Of a stretch of 64,000 bases of DNA, positions 52,794 through 61,225 are shown in pieces (the stretch's first letter is position 1; each line of letters begins with the position of its first letter). Source of the stretch: an uncultured Clostridia bacterium (GTDB lineage: Bacteria; Bacillota; Clostridia; Oscillospirales; Acutalibacteraceae); assembly GCA_944384985.1 (NCBI GenBank), contig CALWVM010000004.1, positions 1-64,000 on the forward strand, read 5' to 3'. The position numbers were made by a program, and so were the translations under genes. The notes below the pieces were generated by a model that was given only the letters and a program-made list of their open reading frames with translations, did not search any database and was not told the DNA's origin.

Positions 52794-53336
52794 ATGGATC
52801 TGACAGAAAAAACGCGCAAACAAACCGACATCTATAACGGGCGTATCATCCATGTGCGTGTAGACGACGTTGCGCTTCCCGATGGCCGGCCCGCCAAGCG
52901 CGAAGTGGTCGATCACCCGGGCGGCGTATGCATCGCCGCTTTGACGGACAAACAGGAGCTTTTGTTCGTCGAACAGTTCCGTTACCCGTACAAAGAAGTC
53001 GTTTTGGAACTGCCCGCCGGCAAGCTGGAGTATGGCGAGGATCCGCTGGAAGCGGGCAAGCGAGAGCTGCGCGAAGAAACCGGCGCTGCCGCTTCGGAAT
53101 ACCGCTCGCTCGGGGAGCTCTACCCCTCGCCCGGTTACTGCGGGGAGATCATCCACCTGTATCTTGCAACAGGCCTTGCTTTTTCGGCGCAGGATCCGGA
53201 TGACGACGAATTTTTAGAACTGCGCCGCATCCCGCTTACCGAGGCATACGGGATGGTGATGCGCAATGAAATCGCCGACGCAAAAACACAAGTCGGCATC
53301 TTAAAAACCTATCATATTTTGGAGGAGGGCTTTTGA
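52794..53336 (+). CDS. nudF: Nudix hydrolase, ADP-ribose pyrophosphatase type
   Basis: A 180-residue cytosolic Nudix enzyme. The complete Nudix box is present (GKLEYGEDPLEAGKRELREE plus TGA, about residues 74-96), and downstream YPSPGYCGEIIHLYLA is the Pro/Glu pattern of ADP-ribose pyrophosphatases, which split ADP-ribose to AMP and ribose 5-phosphate. It clears free ADP-ribose and similar nucleotides. ATG 52794 follows GGGAGG at a slightly long distance. Its stop overlaps the maf start (TGATG). Confidence 0.88.
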   Translation: MDLTEKTRKQTDIYNGRIIHVRVDDVALPDGRPAKREVVDHPGGVCIAALTDKQELLFVEQFRYPYKEVVLELPAGKLEYGEDPLEAGKRELREETGAAASEYRSLGELYPSPGYCGEIIHLYLATGLAFSAQDPDDDEFLELRRIPLTEAYGMVMRNEIADAKTQVGILKTYHILEEGF

Positions 53337-53890
53337 TGCTTTTGGTATTGGCTTCTGCTTCTCCGCGCCGCGCGGAGATCCTGCGGCAGGGCGGTTTTTC
53401 GTTTGTAACGCGTGTTTCCAAAGCGGATGAGAGCGTACCCGCATCCCTTTCCCCCGCCACGGCGGTCCGTCGTTTGGCGCAGCGCAAAGGGCTGGCTGTG
53501 GATTGCGGCCCGGGCGAGGTGGTGCTCGCTGCCGACACGGTGGTCGCCTGCGCCGGGCAGATCCTCGGCAAGCCTGAAAGCGACACAGACGCCGCACAGA
53601 TGCTGCGCCTGCTTTCCGGGCGCACGCACCACGTCTACACCGGCGTTTACATCACCAACGGCGCGCAGGAAGTCCTGTTTTACGAGCGTACCGCCGTCAC
53701 CTTCTATCCGCTTTCCGAAATGCAGATCGAAGACTATGTGCGCACGCACGAGCCGCTGGACAAAGCCGGCGGCTATGCGATCCAGGGGCGCGGCGCCCTT
53801 TTGGTGCGGCGCATTTCCGGGGATTATCTGAACGTCGTCGGGCTGCCGCTTGCACGCACGGCGCGGTATCTGCGGGATTTTGAGATCTGA
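53336..53890 (+). CDS. maf: Maf-like nucleoside triphosphate pyrophosphatase
   Basis: A 184-residue Maf protein: LASASPRRAEIL at the N-terminus, LAADTVV (metal Asp), GYAIQGRGALLV and NVVGLPL. Maf enzymes hydrolyse non-canonical or pyrimidine NTPs to NMPs and influence septum formation. ATG 53336 overlaps the Nudix stop and follows GGAGGAGG; a TTG one codon earlier is disregarded. The pair with a Nudix hydrolase forms a nucleotide-sanitising unit. Confidence 0.92.
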   Translation: MLLVLASASPRRAEILRQGGFSFVTRVSKADESVPASLSPATAVRRLAQRKGLAVDCGPGEVVLAADTVVACAGQILGKPESDTDAAQMLRLLSGRTHHVYTGVYITNGAQEVLFYERTAVTFYPLSEMQIEDYVRTHEPLDKAGGYAIQGRGALLVRRISGDYLNVVGLPLARTARYLRDFEI

Positions 53891-53909
53891 GAAAGGAAGC
53901 AGAACGCAT

Positions 53910-54758
53910 ATGAAAACAGGTCTTGTGTTAGAGGGCGGCGGGATGCGCGGCATCTACACCGTCGGGGTGCTGGATGCGCTGATGGACCACAATGTGCATT
54001 TTGACTACTGCATCGGTGTTTCGGCAGGCGCGGGCAACGCAGTCTCGTACCTCTCGGGGCAGCGCGGCAGAGGGCTGCGCGTTGATACGCAGTATATCAA
54101 GGACAAACGCTACATCGGTATCGATCCGATCCTCCATAAGAAGTCTGTATTCGGGCTGGATTTCATCTATGACACCATTCCGCAGGAGCTTGACCCCTTC
54201 GATTACGACGCATTTTACCGTGACAAAACGGAATTTTATGCCGTGGTCACTGACGCCGAAACGGGCGAAGCGGTGTATTTCGGCAAGGATAAGCTCTCCG
54301 GCACGGATTTCACGCCGCTGAAAGCTTCGGCGGCGCTGCCGATGTTTACCCCGCCCGTGGAGTTTGAGGGCCGCAAGTATTTTGACGGCGGCGTGGCGGA
54401 TTCCATCCCCGTGCAGCGTGCGCTCGACGACGGCTGCGACCGCCTGCTCGTTGTGCGCACCAGGGCGCGCGACTATGTCAAAAAGCCGGAATCGCTTCGG
54501 CACGTGTATACGCGCGTGCTGCGCGAATATCCGAACATGATTGTTGCGCTTGACACGCGCCACCTGCGCTACAACGAATCCCTGCGGCTGTGCAGCGAAC
54601 TGGAAAAGGCGGGCAAGGCGGTCGTCATCGCGCCCGAATATCCGCTTCCCGTTGACAAGTTCAGCACGGATAAAGAAAAGCTCGAGCACTGCTATTACGA
54701 GGGCCTGCGCGACGCCAAGCACGTCATGGCGGATATTTTGAAGCTTGTGGAAAAATAA
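53910..54758 (+). CDS. patatin-like phospholipase
   Basis: A 282-residue patatin-family acyl hydrolase. The oxyanion loop EGGGMRGIYTVG is at residues 7-18, the nucleophile Ser in GVSAGAGN near residue 40 and the dyad Asp in FDGGVADSIP near 158. It should cleave acyl groups from phospholipids or related lipids in the cytoplasm or at the inner membrane face; the RssA-like bacterial group has no known specific substrate. ATG 53910 follows GAAAGGAAG, 20 bp after maf, so nudF-maf-patatin is one unit, ended by a terminator. Confidence 0.9.
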   Translation: MKTGLVLEGGGMRGIYTVGVLDALMDHNVHFDYCIGVSAGAGNAVSYLSGQRGRGLRVDTQYIKDKRYIGIDPILHKKSVFGLDFIYDTIPQELDPFDYDAFYRDKTEFYAVVTDAETGEAVYFGKDKLSGTDFTPLKASAALPMFTPPVEFEGRKYFDGGVADSIPVQRALDDGCDRLLVVRTRARDYVKKPESLRHVYTRVLREYPNMIVALDTRHLRYNESLRLCSELEKAGKAVVIAPEYPLPVDKFSTDKEKLEHCYYEGLRDAKHVMADILKLVEK

Positions 54759-54761
54759 CAG

Positions 54762-54792
54762 GACGGGACGCTTTAGAAGCGTCCCGTCTTTC
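54762..54792 (+). terminator. terminator of nudix-maf-patatin unit
   Basis: GACGGGACGCTT-TAG-AAGCGTCCCGTC, perfect 12-bp stem, then TTTCC. Confidence 0.9.
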
Positions 54793-54870
54793 CATTTTCG
54801 GGGCGGCGCGCGTCGGTCTGCCTTCGCGGCACTTCCTTGCGCTTTCCGCACGGAAAATCCGTGAATATAT

Positions 54871-54899
54871 TTGACATCAGGTGGGTAATAACTTATAAT
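54871..54899 (+). promoter_or_regulatory. consensus sigma-A promoter of cell-wall operon
   Basis: TTGACA (54871-54876), exactly 17 bp, TATAAT (54894-54899): both boxes are perfect consensus, the best match in the window. Start expected near 54906. Confidence 0.85.
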
Positions 54900-54948
54900 A
54901 AACAGATAATACGAATGTAATAAAATGGAAAAGAAGGGCTTTTTGGAT

Positions 54949-56160
54949 ATGCAGTTTACGGAACGTGAATTTTTGCCCGTTATTTTGGGCGCGGACATCA
55001 CCGCCTACTCGCTCGCGCGCAGTTTCCATGAGGAATACGGCGTCAAATCCCTGGTCCTGAGCATGGCAAAGGGCGGCTACATCGCCAATTCCGACATCAT
55101 CGAGAACCGCGTGTTCCCCGGCCTGGAGAACAAGGACGTTTTGATCCAGCACCTTTTAGAAGTCGGCAAGGAATTTGAGGGGAAAAAGAAGCTCATTGTC
55201 CTCGGCTGCGGGGACTGGTACGTCCGCGCGCTCATCGAGAGCAAAGCCGTACTGGAGCCCTATTACATCGTCCCCTATATCAATGAAGACCTGCTCAACG
55301 AGATCGTTTTGAAGGACAAGTTCTATGAGATCTTCGAGGAGCTGGGGCTCGACTACCCCAAAACGTATGTTTACGAGTGCGGCAAGGAAAACGATCTGCA
55401 CTTTGATTTTGACTACCCCGTCATTGCCAAGCCTGCGAACAGCGCCAAGTACCACTACGCAAAATTCCCCGGGAAACGCAAGGTGTTCAGCTTCGACGAT
55501 GAGGCGTCTTTGCGCGAAATGCTCAATAATTTGGAAAAATCGAGCTACGACTACAAGTTCCTTATTCAGGACAAGATCCCTGGCGACGACACCTACATGC
55601 GCGTTTTGACCTGTTACTGCGACCGCAATTCCAAAGTCCGCTTCGCAGCATTGGGGCGCACGCTTTTGGAGGACCACACGCCGACTGCCATCGGCAACCC
55701 CGTTGCCATCATCAACGAGGTCAATCCCGACATTGTGGCGGCGGCGACCAAGTTTTTAGAGCACATCGGCTATGTCGGCTTTGCAAATTTCGACATCAAG
55801 TACGATCGCCGCGACGGGAAGTACAAGTTCTTTGAAATCAACGTGCGCTTAGGGCGCAGCAATTTTTACATCACGGGCAGCGGGTTCAACGCGGTCAAGT
55901 GGATCGTGGACGACTATATCTACGACAACCTCCCCGAATACACCGTGGCGGACAACATCTGCCTTTACACGGTCGTGCCCAAAGGCGTGATTATGAAATA
56001 CGTCTCCGACCCGGAGCTCAAGGCGCAGGCAAAGGCGCTTTACAAGGCGCACAAGGTCTCGTCCCCGCTCTTCTACAAGGCGGACAAGAACCTCAAGCAC
56101 CGCTTTTATGCGACGGCGGCGTTTTTCAACCAGTATCGCAAATTCAAAAAGTATTTCTAA
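54949..56160 (+). CDS. D-aspartate ligase-type ATP-grasp enzyme
   Basis: A 403-residue ATP-grasp carboxylate-amine ligase resembling the D-aspartate ligases (Aslfm/AslA) of enterococci and lactococci: FLPVILGADITAYSLARSFH at the N-terminus, PVIAKPANSAKY (ATP Lys), IQDKIPGDDTYMRVL, GYVGFANFDIKYD and FFEINVRLGRSNFY (metal Glu/Asn). Such enzymes join D-Asp to the Lys side chain of UDP-MurNAc-pentapeptide for the cross-bridge. The aspartate racemase gene follows at 18 bp, the known pairing. I choose ATG 54949 because GAAGGG precedes it; an ATG at 54925 lies only some 20 nt from the start of the transcript and has no site. Confidence 0.8.
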   Translation: MQFTEREFLPVILGADITAYSLARSFHEEYGVKSLVLSMAKGGYIANSDIIENRVFPGLENKDVLIQHLLEVGKEFEGKKKLIVLGCGDWYVRALIESKAVLEPYYIVPYINEDLLNEIVLKDKFYEIFEELGLDYPKTYVYECGKENDLHFDFDYPVIAKPANSAKYHYAKFPGKRKVFSFDDEASLREMLNNLEKSSYDYKFLIQDKIPGDDTYMRVLTCYCDRNSKVRFAALGRTLLEDHTPTAIGNPVAIINEVNPDIVAAATKFLEHIGYVGFANFDIKYDRRDGKYKFFEINVRLGRSNFYITGSGFNAVKWIVDDYIYDNLPEYTVADNICLYTVVPKGVIMKYVSDPELKAQAKALYKAHKVSSPLFYKADKNLKHRFYATAAFFNQYRKFKKYF

Positions 56161-56178
56161 ACCGGAGAAGGGTTTTCC

Positions 56179-56895
56179 ATGCAGGAAAAAGTGTTGGGCG
56201 TGCTCGGCGGCGTAGGGCCCTTGGCAACCGTCTATTTCGCGGATCTCGTCATCAAAATGACCGAGGCCAAAACCGATCAGGAGCATATCCCCATGGTCAT
56301 TTTAAACCATGCGTCCATTCCGGACCGCACGGCGTATATTCTGGACCACTCCAAGCCTGACCCAGTGCCCGTTATGATCGCGGATGCCAAGCGCTTGCAG
56401 GCTGACGGGTGCAGCTGCATTGTCATTCCCTGCAACACGGCGCACTATTTTTATGACGCGATCCAGAAAAGCGTAGACATCCCGATCCTCAACATTTTGG
56501 AGGAGACGGTCTCCTACGCGCAAAAAACCGTGCCGAACCTGCGGTGCATCGGGATCCTTGCCACAGAGGGCACGGTCGTTTCGGGCGCATACCAGAGCGT
56601 TATCCAGAAACACGGTCTGGACTACCGGCTGCCCACGACTGAGGACCAGGCATCGCTCATGCACATCATCTATGACGAGGTCAAAGCTGGTGAAAAGGCG
56701 GATATCTGTGAGTTCCTGCGCATCGTCGGCGCGCTCAAAAAAGCGGGCTGCGAAGCGGTGGTGCTCGGCTGTACGGAACTTTCGGTCATCCGCAAGGATT
56801 TTGAACTGACGCAGCCGGACATCGTGGATTCCATGGAATGCCTTGCGCGCGCCAGCATCCTGTTCTGCGGCAAAAAAATCAAAGAACCGAACTAA
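56179..56895 (+). CDS. aspartate/glutamate racemase family protein
   Basis: A 238-residue PLP-independent racemase. It opens VLGVLGGVGPLATVYFADL and has both catalytic cysteines, in VIPCNTAHYF near residue 84 and VLGCTELSVI near 196, so it should be active. Sequence and length fit aspartate racemase (RacD/RacX) more than MurI. It would supply D-Asp to the ligase encoded 18 bp upstream. ATG 56179 follows GGAGAAGGG. Confidence 0.88.
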   Translation: MQEKVLGVLGGVGPLATVYFADLVIKMTEAKTDQEHIPMVILNHASIPDRTAYILDHSKPDPVPVMIADAKRLQADGCSCIVIPCNTAHYFYDAIQKSVDIPILNILEETVSYAQKTVPNLRCIGILATEGTVVSGAYQSVIQKHGLDYRLPTTEDQASLMHIIYDEVKAGEKADICEFLRIVGALKKAGCEAVVLGCTELSVIRKDFELTQPDIVDSMECLARASILFCGKKIKEPN

Positions 56896-56927
56896 CGGTT
56901 CCATCAACATAACGAGGTAAACGGACT

Positions 56928-58772
56928 ATGTGCGGATTTGTAGGTTTTATCAACGACGCGCCCGACACGGCAAAAAACGAAGCGGTGGTGCGCGCCATGG
57001 CGTCGCGCATCGCGCACCGCGGGCCCGACCAGGACGACTACTATGTGGACGACAAAGTCTCGCTGGGCTTTCGGAGACTTAGCATCATCGACCTTTCCGG
57101 CGGCAGCCAGCCCATCCAGAACGAGGACGGCACGAAAGTCCTGGTGTTTAACGGCGAGATCTACAACTTCCAGCCCCTGCGCGACGAGCTGCTCGAAAAA
57201 GGACATGTCTTTAAGACCAAGACCGACTCCGAAGTGCTGCTGCACGGCTACGAGGAGTGGGGCAAGGACCTGCTTCTGAAGCTGCGCGGGATGTTCGCCT
57301 TTGTCATCTGGGATAAAACCGAGGGCAAGCTGTTTGGCGCACGTGATATTTTCGGGATCAAGCCGTTTTTCTATTACATGAACGAGGGAAATTTCCTGTT
57401 CGCGTCCGAGATCAAGGCGTTTCTCGACAACCCGCTGTTTAAAAAGGCGCTCAACGAAGAGCGCTTACCCGAATACCTGTGCTTTGAATACATCCCGAAC
57501 ACAGAGACGCTGTTCAAGCACGTTTACAAAATGGAGCCGGGCGCCTATTTCACTTGGCAGGACGGGCAGTTTGAAACGGCGCGCTATTACACCCCCGAAT
57601 ACGACATCGACAACGAAAAGACCCTTTCGGACTGGGAAACGATCATCGACGAGACGTTCCGCGGCTCCACCGCCGCGCACGGCATTGCCGACGTCGAGGT
57701 CGGCTGCTTCCTTTCCAGCGGCGTGGATTCCAGCTACGTCGTGCACGAAATGGCAAAGCGCAACCGTGTGCGCACCTTTTCCGTCGGCTACGCCGAAGAA
57801 AAATATTCGGAGCTTTCCGCCGCCGAGGAATTTGCAAAGACTGAGGGCGTGCAGAATTTCACAAAGAAAATCACGGCTGAGGAGTATTTCGACATCACCC
57901 CCGCCGTACAGTATTATATGGATGAGCCGCTGCCGAACCCCTCCGCCATTTCGCTGTATTTCCTGGCAAGGCTTGCGAGCGAGCAGGTCAAGGTCGTGCT
58001 TTCCGGCGAGGGCGCGGACGAACTGTTCGGCGGGTACCACTACTACCGCGAACCGCTCGATTTCGAAAAATATATGCGCCTGCCACTGTCCCTGCGCCGC
58101 GCGCTGGCGGGGCTTGCCTCTAAAATGCCGTCGTTCCACGGCAAGCGCTTTTTGATGCGCGGGCAGTTCCCGATCGAAAAGCGGTACATCCGCAACAACT
58201 ATGTCTATCGCCACGCCGAGGTGAACAAGGTTTTGGCGCATCCCGTGGATGCACCCGACCCCGCCGTTTTCACCAAGCCGTATTTTGACGAAGTAAAAAA
58301 CGAGGACGACATCACCAAAATGCAGTATGTGGATATCCGCACCTGGCTTGTGCAGGACATCCTTGTGAAAGCCGACCGCATGAGCATGGCGAATTCGCTG
58401 GAACTTCGCGTACCTTTCCTCGACCGTGAAATGCTGCGCGTGGCACTGCAAATTCCCTCCGAGTACCGCGTCAATCAGGAGACGACTAAGGTCGCGCTGC
58501 GCGGCGCTGCGGCAAAGCAGCTGCCCGAAAAGACTGCGCACATGCGCAAAACCGGCTTTTTGACGCCACTCAACGATTGGCTGCGCCGGGATGAATTCTA
58601 TGCGCGGGTCAAAGAAAAATTTGAAAGCGACACCGCAAAGCGCTTCTTCAATACAGACTTCATCCTGAAGCTTCTGGACGACCACAAGGCGGGCACGGCG
58701 CACAATATGAAAAAGATCTGGTCGATCTATTGTTTCCTGCTCTGGTACGAAGCCTATTTCATCCAGAACTGA
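56928..58772 (+). CDS. asparagine synthase (glutamine-hydrolysing), AsnB/AsnH type
   Basis: A 614-residue two-domain amidotransferase. Cys2 (MCGFVGFIND) is the glutaminase nucleophile, FNGEIYNF and the C-terminal synthetase PP-loop LSSGVDSSYV near residue 263 complete the active sites. By itself it would be asparagine synthase; placed behind a D-Asp ligase and racemase it may instead be an AsnH-like enzyme that amidates the D-Asp cross-bridge, as known in Lactococcus. Sequence alone cannot separate the two. ATG 56928 follows AACGAGG, 32 bp after the racemase. Confidence 0.9.
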   Translation: MCGFVGFINDAPDTAKNEAVVRAMASRIAHRGPDQDDYYVDDKVSLGFRRLSIIDLSGGSQPIQNEDGTKVLVFNGEIYNFQPLRDELLEKGHVFKTKTDSEVLLHGYEEWGKDLLLKLRGMFAFVIWDKTEGKLFGARDIFGIKPFFYYMNEGNFLFASEIKAFLDNPLFKKALNEERLPEYLCFEYIPNTETLFKHVYKMEPGAYFTWQDGQFETARYYTPEYDIDNEKTLSDWETIIDETFRGSTAAHGIADVEVGCFLSSGVDSSYVVHEMAKRNRVRTFSVGYAEEKYSELSAAEEFAKTEGVQNFTKKITAEEYFDITPAVQYYMDEPLPNPSAISLYFLARLASEQVKVVLSGEGADELFGGYHYYREPLDFEKYMRLPLSLRRALAGLASKMPSFHGKRFLMRGQFPIEKRYIRNNYVYRHAEVNKVLAHPVDAPDPAVFTKPYFDEVKNEDDITKMQYVDIRTWLVQDILVKADRMSMANSLELRVPFLDREMLRVALQIPSEYRVNQETTKVALRGAAAKQLPEKTAHMRKTGFLTPLNDWLRRDEFYARVKEKFESDTAKRFFNTDFILKLLDDHKAGTAHNMKKIWSIYCFLLWYEAYFIQN

Positions 58773-58792
58773 ATGCAGAAAAGGGGTGCTTT

Positions 58793-59410
58793 ATGAAGAT
58801 CATCGATATTTCCAACGATCTGCTCACGGCGGAAGTCTATGAAGGCGATCCTGTGCCCGAGCTGCACCCGCTCAAAAGCCTGAAAGCAGGTGACCGCTAC
58901 AATCTCAACGCCCTGTATGCCAGGCTGCACAACGGCACGCACATCGACGCGCCGCTGCATTTCCTCGACGGCGGGGCGGACGCCGCGCAGATCCCCTTGG
59001 ACGTGTGCATCGGTCCATGCCGTGTTTTGGAGGTCACACCCGGCATCATCACCGGCGAAGTCGTGGAAAATTCTTTCCCGCGCGGGTGTGAACGGCTGCT
59101 GCTGAAATCTTCGGGCAAAGCGTTCATCCACGAGACCGCCGCACAGGCGATGGCGTATTACGGCTGCAAGCTCGTGGGGACGGATGCACTCAGCGTCGAC
59201 CCGCTTTATAATGAGACCGGCGCGGCGCACTGCGCGTTCCTGCGGGAAAAGGTCGTGATCTTAGAGGGCCTCAACCTCGCCGCGGTGCAAAACGGGGAAT
59301 ATTTCCTGATCGCGCCGCCGGTCAAGATCAGTGAGGCGGAGGCCGCGTTCACGCGTGCCGTGCTCGTTTCGGACTATATTTTCTGGAGCGGAAAATCCCC
59401 GCTCGCCTGA
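58793..59410 (+). CDS. cyclase-family protein (kynurenine formamidase-like)
   Basis: A 205-residue metal hydrolase of the cyclase family (COG1878): IDISNDL, the metal signature HNGTHIDAPLHF (His and Asp ligands, about residues 48-59) and GTDALSVDP. Members are formamidases or related amide hydrolases; isatin hydrolase and kynurenine formamidase are known examples, but no tryptophan catabolic gene is near. The role in this operon is unknown. ATG 58793 follows AAAAGGGG. Confidence 0.85.
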   Translation: MKIIDISNDLLTAEVYEGDPVPELHPLKSLKAGDRYNLNALYARLHNGTHIDAPLHFLDGGADAAQIPLDVCIGPCRVLEVTPGIITGEVVENSFPRGCERLLLKSSGKAFIHETAAQAMAYYGCKLVGTDALSVDPLYNETGAAHCAFLREKVVILEGLNLAAVQNGEYFLIAPPVKISEAEAAFTRAVLVSDYIFWSGKSPLA

Positions 59411-59431
59411 GAAAGGGACTACGCAACGCTT

Positions 59432-60991
59432 ATGCAACAAATTGTAATTATCGGCGCGGGTCCCGCGGGGCTCACGGCGGGGCTGGAGCTTTTGCGCCGC
59501 GCACCCGATCGGTATGCGGTGACCATTCTGGAAGCGGGCGGCGCTCTTGGCGGCATTTCGCGCACGGTCGTGCACAACGGCAACCGCATGGACATCGGCG
59601 GGCACCGCTTTTTCTCGAAAGACGCGCGCGTCAACGCCTTCTGGGAAAGCCTTTTGCCGACACAGGGCGCGCCTGCTTTGGACGACCGTCTGCTGCACCG
59701 TGAAAAGGCGTTCGCGCCGGGCGGACCGGACCCGGAACGCGGCGACCGCGTCATGCTGCTGCGGGACCGCGTCTCACGCATCTACTATCTCGGCAAATTC
59801 TTTGACTATCCGATTTCGGTTAAACTGCAGACCTTTCGCAATCTCGGGCTTGCGCGCACCATGCGCGCGGGTTTGGGATATTTTGCCGCGTGTGCGCACA
59901 AATTGCCGGAAACGTCTTTGGAAAACTTCTATATCAACCGCTTTGGGCGGCCGCTTTATGAAATGTTCTTCGAGGACTACACCGAAAAGCTTTGGGGGCG
60001 GCACCCGTCCGCCATTTCCGCCGACTGGGGCGCACAGCGCGTCAAGGGGCTTTCCGTTGCGGCGGTGCTCAAAAACGCCCTGGGGCTCGACCGCAAAGCG
60101 CGCGAAACGTCGCTTATCGAGCAGTTCAAATACCCGAAATTCGGTCCCGGGCAGCTTTGGGAACAGGCGGCAGCGGAATTTCAAGCACGCGGCGGGCGTC
60201 TCGTGCAAAACAGCCGCGTGACGGCGCTTCAAACGGAAAACGGGCAGCTTTCGGCGGTGTGCGCCGAAGAGGCGGACGGCATGAAAACGTATCCCGCAGA
60301 TTTCGTGCTCTCGTCCATGCCGATTTGTGCACTGGTCACAGCGCTTCGCGGCATCGCTGTGCCCGAGGATGTGCAAAGGGCAGCGGCGGGGCTTCCCTAC
60401 CGCGATTTTGTGACGGTCGGGCTGCTTGTGCGGCGGCTTCGCCCGAAGAATGAAACTACGCTGCGCACGCTCGGCTCGCTCATCCCCGACTGCTGGATCT
60501 ATGTGCAGGATCGAGGGGTCAAGCTCGGACGCGTGCAGATTTTCAACAACTGGTCGCCCTACATGGTCAAAGACCCGCAGAACACGGTATTTGTGGGGCT
60601 CGAATACTTTTGCCGCGAGGGGGACGCATTCTGGAATACGCCGGATGCAGCACTTGCTTCGGGCGGGCGCGACGATCTCGTCAAAATCGGGCTTTTGGAC
60701 GAAAGCGAGCCGATTTTGGACAGCCATTGCGAACGCGTACCCAAAGCCTATCCCGCCTATTTTGACACCTATTCAGAACTTCCCCGCATCCGGGCGTTCC
60801 TCGACGGGTTCGGCAACCTTTACTGCATCGGGCGCAACGGGCAGCACCGCTACAACAACATGGACCACTCCATGCTGACCGCGTTCGCCGCCGTAGACGG
60901 CATTTTGCGCGACGACCCGGATAAGACTGCCGTTTGGAGCGTTAACACCGAGCAGGTTTATCATGAATCGAAAGAGGACGAGGACGCATGA
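59432..60991 (+). CDS. NAD(P)/FAD-dependent oxidoreductase (UDP-galactopyranose-mutase-like)
   Basis: A 519-residue flavoprotein: FAD loop IVIIGAGPAGLTAG at residues 4-17, then RMDIGGHRFFSKD, and the C-terminal FAD contact IGRNGQHRYNNMDHSM. It belongs to the amine-oxidase/protoporphyrinogen-oxidase fold, in the subgroup with the GGHRFF motif that is related to UDP-galactopyranose mutase and is frequent in envelope polysaccharide loci. The exact substrate is not known. The stop overlaps the DUF6472 start (ATGA). Confidence 0.8.
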   Translation: MQQIVIIGAGPAGLTAGLELLRRAPDRYAVTILEAGGALGGISRTVVHNGNRMDIGGHRFFSKDARVNAFWESLLPTQGAPALDDRLLHREKAFAPGGPDPERGDRVMLLRDRVSRIYYLGKFFDYPISVKLQTFRNLGLARTMRAGLGYFAACAHKLPETSLENFYINRFGRPLYEMFFEDYTEKLWGRHPSAISADWGAQRVKGLSVAAVLKNALGLDRKARETSLIEQFKYPKFGPGQLWEQAAAEFQARGGRLVQNSRVTALQTENGQLSAVCAEEADGMKTYPADFVLSSMPICALVTALRGIAVPEDVQRAAAGLPYRDFVTVGLLVRRLRPKNETTLRTLGSLIPDCWIYVQDRGVKLGRVQIFNNWSPYMVKDPQNTVFVGLEYFCREGDAFWNTPDAALASGGRDDLVKIGLLDESEPILDSHCERVPKAYPAYFDTYSELPRIRAFLDGFGNLYCIGRNGQHRYNNMDHSMLTAFAAVDGILRDDPDKTAVWSVNTEQVYHESKEDEDA

Positions 60992-61188
60992 GCAAAAAGC
61001 CGGAAAACGCGCCGCAATCGCGCTGCGACATGTGCGCTTATTACGACTACGACGAGGAAATGGACCAGTATGTGTGCGAGATCGATCTCGACGAGGATGA
61101 AATGGAAAACTTCCTTTCCTTCAGCACCCAAAACTGCCCGTATTTCCGCTTTTATGAAGAATACAAAATGGTCGAACGGCAGAACTGA
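60988..61188 (+). CDS. DUF6472 family protein
   Basis: A 66-residue acidic protein with four cysteines arranged as two distant pairs (CDMCAYYDYDEEMDQYVCEID and NCPYFRF), matching the small DUF6472 proteins of Oscillospiraceae and relatives. It is probably a zinc-binding or structural cytosolic protein of unknown function. Translation is coupled to the preceding flavoprotein by a 4-bp overlap. Confidence 0.8.
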   Translation: MSKKPENAPQSRCDMCAYYDYDEEMDQYVCEIDLDEDEMENFLSFSTQNCPYFRFYEEYKMVERQN

Positions 61189-61225
61189 CGGCGCCGGTCG
61201 ATACAACGCACAGGAGGAATTAGGA

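Noticed and set aside
57465-58703. 412-codon minus-strand frame opposite the asparagine synthase
   Set aside because: Antisense shadow of a conserved gene with intact active sites.
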